A stretch of DNA of 64,000 bases from assembly GCA_949357655.1 (NCBI GenBank), contig CASHTG010000001.1, forward strand, positions 3,348,001 through 3,412,000, read 5' to 3'. This DNA comes from Parascedosporium putredinis. Lineage: Eukaryota > Ascomycota > Sordariomycetes > Microascales > Microascaceae. The notes beneath the pieces were generated by a model that was not told the DNA's origin, searched no databases, and worked only from the letters and a program-made list of their open reading frames with translations. The position numbers and the translations under genes are program-made. Below, piece by piece: positions 56,993 through 64,000 of this stretch. Positions within the stretch are counted from its first letter, which is position 1. Each line of letters opens with the position of its first letter.

Positions 56993-57573
56993 CTATGCGT
57001 CAAAATGGCTAGAAATGTGATGCGTGACCGCCGCTTCGTCGCCCTCGAACGAACCACAAACCGGACACGTCACGGTCTCGCTGCCAGCAGGACCATCCTG
57101 ACTCGTCCTGCCGCCTTCTGTGGACTGCTCTACTCCCCGCCGCTGCCGTCGATTGGGTCTCGGAGGGCGTATATAGGCGTCTAGCCCGACTTCCTGCCGC
57201 GGCGGCCCTTGGTTCCCGTCATCGCCGCGCCAGCCGCCACCTTCCCGTCGCAACCGCTGGCCTGGTCCACCACTCTCCGAGCGCAGAACAGTGTCCAGGA
57301 TACCTTGCGCATCTCCGGCTGCTGCGGTCGGAGCCTCCTCCGCTGGGGCTGGGCCCGTTGCGAGTGTCTGCACTCTCCCCACGCGTCCATCCGCGAGCCT
57401 TACTTTGATGCCCCGAGGGTGATTTCCCGCGTGAGCACGTCTCGTACCGTCCCCGCTACCGTCCTGCCCGTGGGCTGGTCGGCCTTGAGCACAATGTTCA
57501 CCCTGGCCCCCGCCACGACTTCGGACACGGTCGGAACGCGGCGAGCAGCGGCGTTGGCGAAAGGGCGGCTCAT
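56993..57573 (-). CDS. YwbE-domain (DUF2196) protein with C-terminal zinc finger
   Basis: Start ATG 57573. One base missing at 57426-57428 gives 193 residues without introns. Residues about 15-70 form the YwbE domain, a small beta-barrel found mostly in bacteria: VAGARVNIVLKADQPTGR, GTVRDVLTR, then NHPRGIKVRLADGRVGRVQ. The Gly/Pro/Arg-rich middle is disordered and holds an RPPRPNRRQRR basic patch. The last 25 residues, CPVCGSFEGDEAAVTHHISSHF, are a C-x2-C...H-x3-H zinc finger of ubiquitin-binding (UBZ) appearance. Function unknown; nucleic-acid or ubiquitin-linked roles are inferred only from the domains. Confidence 0.82.
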
Positions 57574-58292
57574 TTTGATCGGCGGCCGGACAGGATTTTA
57601 TTAATGGTTCCTTCACTTGGCGGGGACAGCTATGATAATGCCTCGATTCCGCCAGTTTTTCAAGTATGTGGCGGATGAGTTGGCTCTGGCTCGATGATGA
57701 GTTGAGAGGGGATGTGAAGAATTCAACAGTTCAAGTTGAGCTCCGCGATGACTAAAAACAGGTTTAGGTATGACCTGTTTAGTGGCACAGTCACAGAATC
57801 AGAGCTTGGATTTTATAGTCTGACTGACTCTGATTAACTAGTCGGTAAAAAAGCGGGGTCGGCCTCATAAGGCACACATGGATGTCGTGTGGAAAGGTCC
57901 ATTTAACCCTAACCCGAATGAATACATGCTGCTGTCTTTGACGACTTCACCCTCTCCCGGCCAACTTCACATCTCAACGCTACGAAAGATCTTACTTGAC
58001 TAAGAAGATAGTAAATCAAATTGAACGCTAAGATTACCATCGGACCTAAAAATCCGAGAATGTTCGAAATGCATAATCAGTGATGGTGTGGGCTGACGCC
58101 TCGTCGCATAGCCCCGAACGCTTCGGCCCTCGGATATACCAGTCCGCTCCGAAGCTGAAAATGCCGATTCCGGGCCTCCGGCTGAAAGGTACTGGATCAC
58201 ATCTCAAGAAAACCCCTTCACCATCTCCGTATACGGGTTGAATGTATCTTAGCGTGTATTGTGACTCACTAATACACACGGCCCTACCAAGC
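57574..58292. other. Intergenic, no gene seen
   Basis: About 720 bp between two minus-strand genes: promoter of the YwbE-domain gene and 3' UTR of the O-methyltransferase. No supported coding sequence. Confidence 0.5.
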
Positions 58293-59139
58293 CTACTCAT
58301 CCGGCAAGTACACGATCACCTGAGCCCTCCGGAATAAGGGACGGTGGTAGTTTTGAATCCATTCTTGGTATCATAGACATAAGTCATAAACTCCTTGTAG
58401 AGACTCTTGGCCATGACCGTATTGTCGGCTAGGATGAGAGCTCCGCGCCTCAATCGAGGGCGGACCAGCTCGAGCGTAGGAAGGGCTAGGGGAGTCCAAA
58501 CTAAGATGAAAGCTGTCAGACAAGGCGAGCTCTTTGGCAACTGGTTGCCTTTATACTTCATCTCTTTTTTCTTTTCCCAGGTTAAAGGTACTTACTATCG
58601 AGCAGGAGCATGTCGATCTGGTCCGGCATACCCTCCTCCACCTTAAGCGTCTCGAGTAGGTCACCAACCCTTAGCTCAATCCACGGCTCCACCTCTTCTC
58701 CAGCTTGCTCCCAGTGCTTCCTTGCCCTCTCAGCCTTGGTGGGCTCCTTTTCTGTAGCAATCACCTTGCCTGTGGTGATTTGGCCGTCCGCCTTGGCACC
58801 CGCGACGTTTTGCCCAACGGCGAGGGCTAGGTAGATGGTCGACACGCCAAAGCTCGTCCCCGCCTCGATGATGTTCCTGGCTCCGGTAGTACGGGCGAGC
58901 AGGTACATGAATTGGCATTTATCCTCCTCCAGGCTTACGAATTTATCTCGCATATGGTCGTCGGCGGACGGGCCCCATGGGTTCTTATGCAGGTAGTACA
59001 GGGCGATTCGCGATATGTAGAAGAAAATCTGGGAGATGGAGTTTTCCTGCGCGGCGGACTCGGCGTGCAGCTTGACTAACAAGTCGTGTACACGCTGGCT
59101 CGCCGTGACCGACTGTAACTGAGCTGGAGTGGGCGCCAT
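58293..59139 (-). CDS. SAM-dependent O-methyltransferase, CCoAOMT-like
   Basis: Cation-dependent-type small-molecule O-methyltransferase. Start ATG 59139 (MAPTPAQLQS). An upstream in-frame ATG at 59238 would add 33 residues not seen in the family. Exons 58596-59139 and 58293-58500, 250 residues after adding one G at 58319-58320. Motifs: FMYLLARTTGARNIIEAGTS with SAM-binding IIEAGTSFGVST, then VIATEKEPTKAERA, WIELRVGDLLETL, IDMLLLDIWTPLALPTLEL and RRGALILADNTV, ending VIVYLPDE. Often found in secondary-metabolite or detoxification contexts. Substrate unknown. Its upstream flank contains the NTA1 3' end. Confidence 0.9.
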
Positions 59140-60250
59140 GCTGGACTTCGTGATGATGAGTTCGAAAAGAGTGGGAAGAGGCGGGAGAGGACTCAAAGTG
59201 TCAGTGAGCGTCGGTGATCTTGGAAAGAAAGCCAACACACCGGGGCTATTAATGTGAAAGGATCTCCTCGATGAATCTCCAGCATCAACTATTTATACAG
59301 CGCGACATGGGTGGGGGTGAAGCAACAACCCGAAAAGGGACGTCGTTGCACTACTCCGTCTGCATGAGTCAACTGGCTGGGAGATGGCCGACTTAACCGA
59401 ACTTCACGCCGCTACTGCATCTATGGATCTCTCTAGCCACCGACACGTAAACAGACATGTACGCCCTTGGCATAGCTTCGGAAAAATTGCCAGGGTGGTG
59501 CCTATGATTCTAAAATTCATTACATGCTGACATATCCCGTTTTATGTCGCCCTGTATTACATCGATGTTTTCATCGATGAATACATCGAATCCGTTCATT
59601 GGATCCAGGATGTATATATACATGTACGAAGCGAATCACGCTGAATGGCGCACAGACTGAGACGTGGGCGGTTGGAGTGGACTAGCTCCGCGGCCATTCC
59701 CGGCGGAGCGGACATGCAACGCCGATTTTAAGACCGATTGTTTGCGTCCTACCTTCAAACTCCAAACACCAGCCGTAGCGACTACAAGCCTACCATTGTG
59801 TGGCGGAAATACCAGCCTCCATTTGAAAATGATAAGATAGCCTTTACGTTACCCTAAGGCTAAGATGTCGTGGAGGATGTGTTCGACAATGTCAATGAGT
59901 GACCAGTGTCTGTTGCGCTAGCATTTGATCTAAGTAAATTCATGTTATGGACCATGTCAGGAAGCTGTTGCTGACCGACCTCATATAGGTGATAAGAATG
60001 AGGCCTAGGGTAGCGTATGTTCGGTATTTCACCTTGATGAAGACACTTAATAGAAGTAATTGATGCGCGCAGTCTCTTCATTTATATACTTGATATATCT
60101 ATCATTACGGTCATGAGCCAAAGAGTCTTTAGCTAGATTTGTTAGGGGTAAAGTAAAAGGGCAGGATCACGGAAAAGGGTCTAGAAGGCTGGATTCAAAG
60201 CCACTACTTCTCAGCTTTTTATCTTATCCCCGGTATCAGATGCTAATAGT
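59140..60250. other. Intergenic, AT-rich in part
   Basis: 1.1 kb. The promoter of the O-methyltransferase is at the left side. CATCGATG palindromes at 59560-59567 and 59572-59579 and a TACATGTA at 59619-59626. No gene seen. Confidence 0.5.
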
Positions 60251-63200
60251 TCATGGTCGGACTTGGGCGATGCAGTGTATGGTCTGGTTTGCGATAACCG
60301 CATCATCGTCGCCCTCGGATGAATCATACATGATAAACATGGCTTTCGGTGTGACCGGCTCCTTGAGATTGATACCGAAATCCTGGTTGGATGGGGGCGG
60401 GATTATGGGCGGGACAGACTTAGATAGAACCGTGAGTCGATCGTCTACCCATCTTGTCCGGACCCTTTGCTCAGTTGGCGAGAGAGGGAGGGTGCTGGCA
60501 CTCCGGGCCGGCCCCGAGCCACCATGTTCCCCTAGACTGTTCGCTCCGCTGACCGAGGTTAATCCGGAACAGCGAACCCCTAGTGCCGAGGAGGGGCTTT
60601 GAGAAGCTGCAAAAGACGGGCCGGACTTTTTCCTCCGTAGATTGGCGGGATTGTTCGGCTTCTGTGTCCCAGGCTCTGCTTTTGATGGGACGGGCTCGGT
60701 AGTAGCCCCCGGTGTGTTGGCTTTCTTTCCAAGAGCTGATAGGGACCTATTTCGCTGGGGATTTGCCGCAGGAGACCTTTTGATCGGCCCATGCGTACGC
60801 GAGTTCGATCGCGACCCGTGTACAGGGCACTGATCGGTGTTATATTCTTCAATAACGCGAAACTGGGTGAGATCGATGGGTTCCCGGCCATCTGTTTCTA
60901 CGCCGACAGACCCGGCCCTCTCTGGCTTTCTCAGTGCCCCATCATATCTTGCCCCTTGATGTCGGGGTCGGCCGAAACTACTATGCTCGCGGCCTCTTGG
61001 GCGGCCTCGGCTCTCCTCCCCCTTCGGCCGACTTGGGCGCGGGGCTCAAATTGTGGGGTAAAGAGATGCTTGAGAGTGCAGTGGCTGTTCGACCCGGCTC
61101 TCGTGGGGAGCTGGTTCCTAGGCGTGAACTACTTACACTTGCCTTGCCGTCTCTTGGCCTGGAATTCGGGAGCCACTCCTAGATGGCTTGTTTGATGTAG
61201 TAAGCGCAGGAGGAGGGGTAGCCGTTCCCATCCCCAGCTTATTCGGGCCTTGGTTGGCCTGCTCTTGGGTCCAGCAATGGAGACCTTTTGGGCTGAACCG
61301 CCCTTGAGGGGTTTGTGCGCTGACGGGGTGCCCCGCGGGGTGGTACCCCGGATGTTCGCTCCTCTTCTTTTCTTCATCTCTTCCATTTGGAGCTGGGCGA
61401 AATCAGCACTCAACTGTTCCATCGTCCGTACCGGAGGAACGACTTCTCGCGTTTCCTGCAACTTGGCAAATATGGATGGGCGAGGCCCAACATTTGAGCC
61501 TCGGGCGGGTTCAACTCGTTGGTAGTAACTCGCTGGGTGGCCGCTCCTGCCACCCGCGTCCATTGGGCTGAATCCGGAAAAGTGGGAGAAGTCAGAGCGC
61601 GCGATCGACTGGGCTGGGGAACGCGGGGAGAGTATTGCGCGTGTGTGGACGCGTTATCCATTTCCCAGTTGAAGAACCGACCCCGCCCCTCGTCGATAGA
61701 CACGGCCGAGGCGATGATAACTTCGCCACCGAGTATATGGCCGGCTGCGGTTGCCTGACTCGGAGTGAAAACGTTAGGATGTGGGGTCGGTATAACGTGC
61801 TGATCGTCAATGTATCTATTGGTCCAAGCCTCGGCGGGTGGAATGGAGAATAGTGCACGAGGGGAGATGGGGGTGGGAATAGGGCCGGTATATGTCGGGA
61901 TACCAGGAAGCATAGGCCGCCCCGTCACCACGGGGCCGGTATTGAGTGATAGCTTTGGGATCTCCCGAGTTCTCTTCTGAAAGGTGGTGTCTTTGCCATT
62001 CATCGGGGTCACATTGGTCCCCGCCTGGTTCTGTTCATGGCCCCCTTTGTCCTGACTCGTGTCGAAGTCGACTCAACTGCTGGACTTGCCTTGGCCCGGC
62101 TGGGGGTGCCTGGTATGGTCTGCGATGATGCTCGAGGAGGACGTGCTGGAGGAGGCGGTGGAGGGGCGGGCTAGGTTCAAGTTTTGGATGTTCCTCTGTG
62201 GGGTACACGGTCTGCCCATGGACGAAAGGGCCGTCTTGACGATATACAAGTTTTCCCAAGGGCTCTTGATTGGTATCAACAATCAACACTTCCTTGTCCG
62301 ACCGCCCGAGGATCCCGTAAACGTTCACCTCACCATCGCGAATACCAAGAACCGCGCTTGTCCCCGCGTAGGTTATCTTGTCGTCGACGCCGGTCCGGTT
62401 CGCGAATACGACGATGGTCTCTTGATCAGTTTCCCGATGAATGATGGGGCCGAGCCGGGTCATCCAGTACATCAGGGTTTCCATATCCGGCTCCTGAGGT
62501 GCTCGTCTAAAGAGGTGAGCATCCTGGCTTGTCGGCCAAGCTAGGGAGACGACGACAAGATTCGAGTGACAATTGAGGACGTGAAAGGCGAACTCGTGGT
62601 CCGTGAAGGCGCTGCGGAACCGATACGGGCTGTGAAGCAGTGTGTTAGCTAAGTGTGAGATTACTCTTACCAGCATGTTGAGGGAGAAGGGATGGATAGG
62701 GCGGCGGTGTAGGGTGACAAACGCGAGATCCGTCGAAATCCCGAGGGTCACATTCTCGACCCCCGCAATATCGCCGCAGAAGAAGCCATCCTGGCCTTCC
62801 AGTGCCCACGTCTCGTCGACGGTATAGAGGTGGGTTTTCCGGTACCCTCCCGCTATTTCGCCATCGGCATTCACTATGATAGAAGAGTTGTAGTACTCTG
62901 GAGAGGCGGGCCAGTTTTTTGACATGTCCACCTTTTCTGGATAGCCAACCACGACGGTACACCCATATTTGAGAGCGATTGTCCGTGCCCACAGACTACT
63001 GATTCCAGCTCCAGTAGGCTCTAGATGGGGGAATATCTCCTTCAAGGACTTGAAATAATAACCTATTGGAGACGCTGCCTGTCAGTAGATGCACCGGCAC
63101 AACAAGAAAGGTATTTGGGGGTCACGGTCGGAGCTGTCTGTGCTTCGCTAGTTTTCCCCTCCATATTGATATTCGTCTCGCTGTATTCGCCGACATCCCC

Positions 63201-63394
63201 AGCACCTCGGAGGCGCGCTGTGCTCCACATCGCGGTGGGGCCCACTTACCGGAAAACGCGAGTTCGGGGAGGACAAGAAGATCTAAGTCCGCTAGCTCAC
63301 TTGGGTCGCATTTGAGCAAAGCGCCGTCTGCGCGGGCAAGGTTATTATTGACATCCCCTTTAACAGGGGCGAACTGGAGACAGCCGATTCTCAT
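60251..63394 (-). CDS. NTA1: Protein N-terminal amidase (NTA1-type carbon-nitrogen hydrolase) with long C-terminal tail
   Basis: Nitrilase-superfamily enzyme that deamidates N-terminal Asn/Gln, feeding the N-degron pathway. Start ATG 63394 (MRIGCLQFAPVKGD). The first catalytic Glu lies in LPELAFSG and the Lys in GGYRKTHLY. The family blocks GYPEKVD, WPASPEYYNSSI, DETWALEG, HEFAFHVL and YAGTSAVLGI are present. At the nucleophile position the codon reads Ser in LGISTDL, where relatives have Cys. An extra about 18 residues follow before a 41-bp intron and PYRF. The C-terminal half is disordered but has a conserved-looking patch (ALFSIPPAEAWTNRYI, GHILGGEVIIASA, FFNWEMDN). It ends near 60251 with EGDDDAVIANQTIHC. 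Several slips and at least one more intron occur in the tail, so exon ends there are approximate. Confidence 0.8.
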
Positions 63395-64000
63395 TCTTCA
63401 AGAGAGCTCCGGTGTTTTTTGTCGAGAGCAGAAGGTATTGAGGGGTGCGGAGTGGACGGCGCCCTTGTAAGGAAACAGATGCGGCTCGGGCGAGGCAAGA
63501 TACGTCCCGCATTCCAATCGGAGAAGGGCGAGTTTAGGGGAAGAAGGGAAGAGAAAACGAAAAGAAAAAGAAGGCAAAAAAAAAAAAAAAACTCCGAGAG
63601 AAGGAAAAACTAAGCGTCGAAAAATGCAAAAAGATCAAAGATCAAAGACAGGAATACAGGAGAAAAGAAAGAGAGAATTTTGTAGAAGAAATCGGTCAAT
63701 TAAGTACGTAAGGTACATGTACATTGATGCAAAAGCAGGGGAGAAAGAGTGTGCGAAGGCTGTCAGCTTGGACTTGATAATAGGCCAAAAAGGCGAGGAC
63801 AACGCCCTGGTGGCTTGGTCCTAGTCCAATACTAGTCATTTTAGAGACATCACCGTGAGGGTGTTGAAGCGCAGTTGGCGGACGCAGTATCAGAGGGCGG
63901 TTCATATGCTTGGTGTAACCGTCAACCTTGGCAGGATCTCGCTTGTTGCAGCTTGCGCTGCGTTGCATGGGGGCCAACCAGCTGAGAATTTTGGCCCGCA
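63395..64000. other. NTA1 upstream region and window end
   Basis: About 600 bp. Purine-rich on the plus strand with a run of 16 A at 63576-63591, which is a T-run in the NTA1 5' UTR/promoter direction. TACATGTA at 63714-63721. A minus-strand open frame at 63696-63977 shows no domain. Confidence 0.5.

Overview
The window is nuclear DNA from a filamentous ascomycete, most likely a Sordariomycete and possibly of the order Hypocreales. Genes are split by short GT-AG introns with a CTAAC/CTGAC-type branch site. The proteins include fungal-specific families (KRE2/MNT1 mannosyltransferase, EMP70, Lcp5, a PTR2-like transporter, NTA1 with a long disordered tail). Secreted proteins are small, and intergenic spaces are several kb long. 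The species is inferred from gene content only. I saw no rRNA, convincing tRNA, CRISPR array or intact transposon.

Left and central part (about 3-35 kb) is mostly housekeeping. In order: mitochondrial acyl-CoA dehydrogenase (-), mitochondrial ribosomal protein uS12 (+), RNA polymerase III subunit RPC5/RPC37 (+), mRNA-decay factor PAT1 (-), Golgi alpha-1,2-mannosyltransferase (+), a small secreted cysteine-rich protein (-), rRNA-processing factor LCP5 (-), Golgi/endosome EMP70 (+), Mediator subunit MED4 (-), complex III subunit QCR10 (+), ER glucosyltransferase ALG10 (+), a conserved-looking unknown protein (-), a CHIP/STUB1-type ubiquitin ligase (+) and a very unusual Ras-like GTPase (-).

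Right part (about 39-63 kb) is more accessory. It holds an acetylpolyamine-amidohydrolase-like deacetylase (+), a bacterial-looking SAM methyltransferase (-) and a POT-family transporter (-). Next come a cysteine-synthase-like PLP enzyme fused to a rhodanese domain (-) and, divergent from it, an ATP-grasp ligase (+). The rest is a secreted GGLT-repeat protein (+), a YwbE-domain protein with a zinc finger (-), an O-methyltransferase (-) and a protein N-terminal amidase (-). The stretch from 39.3 to 51.2 kb could be a small metabolite locus (beta-substituted amino acid synthase, amide-forming ligase, methyltransferase, deacetylase, exporter). That is a hypothesis only.

A caution covers the whole annotation. 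Most conserved genes carry one or more single-base losses, nearly always in a short homopolymer. Adding the lost bases gives open frames of family-typical length and divisible by three. Essential single-copy genes are affected, so I read these as sequence errors rather than pseudogenes. Coordinates below span start to stop including introns, and known slip sites are given.
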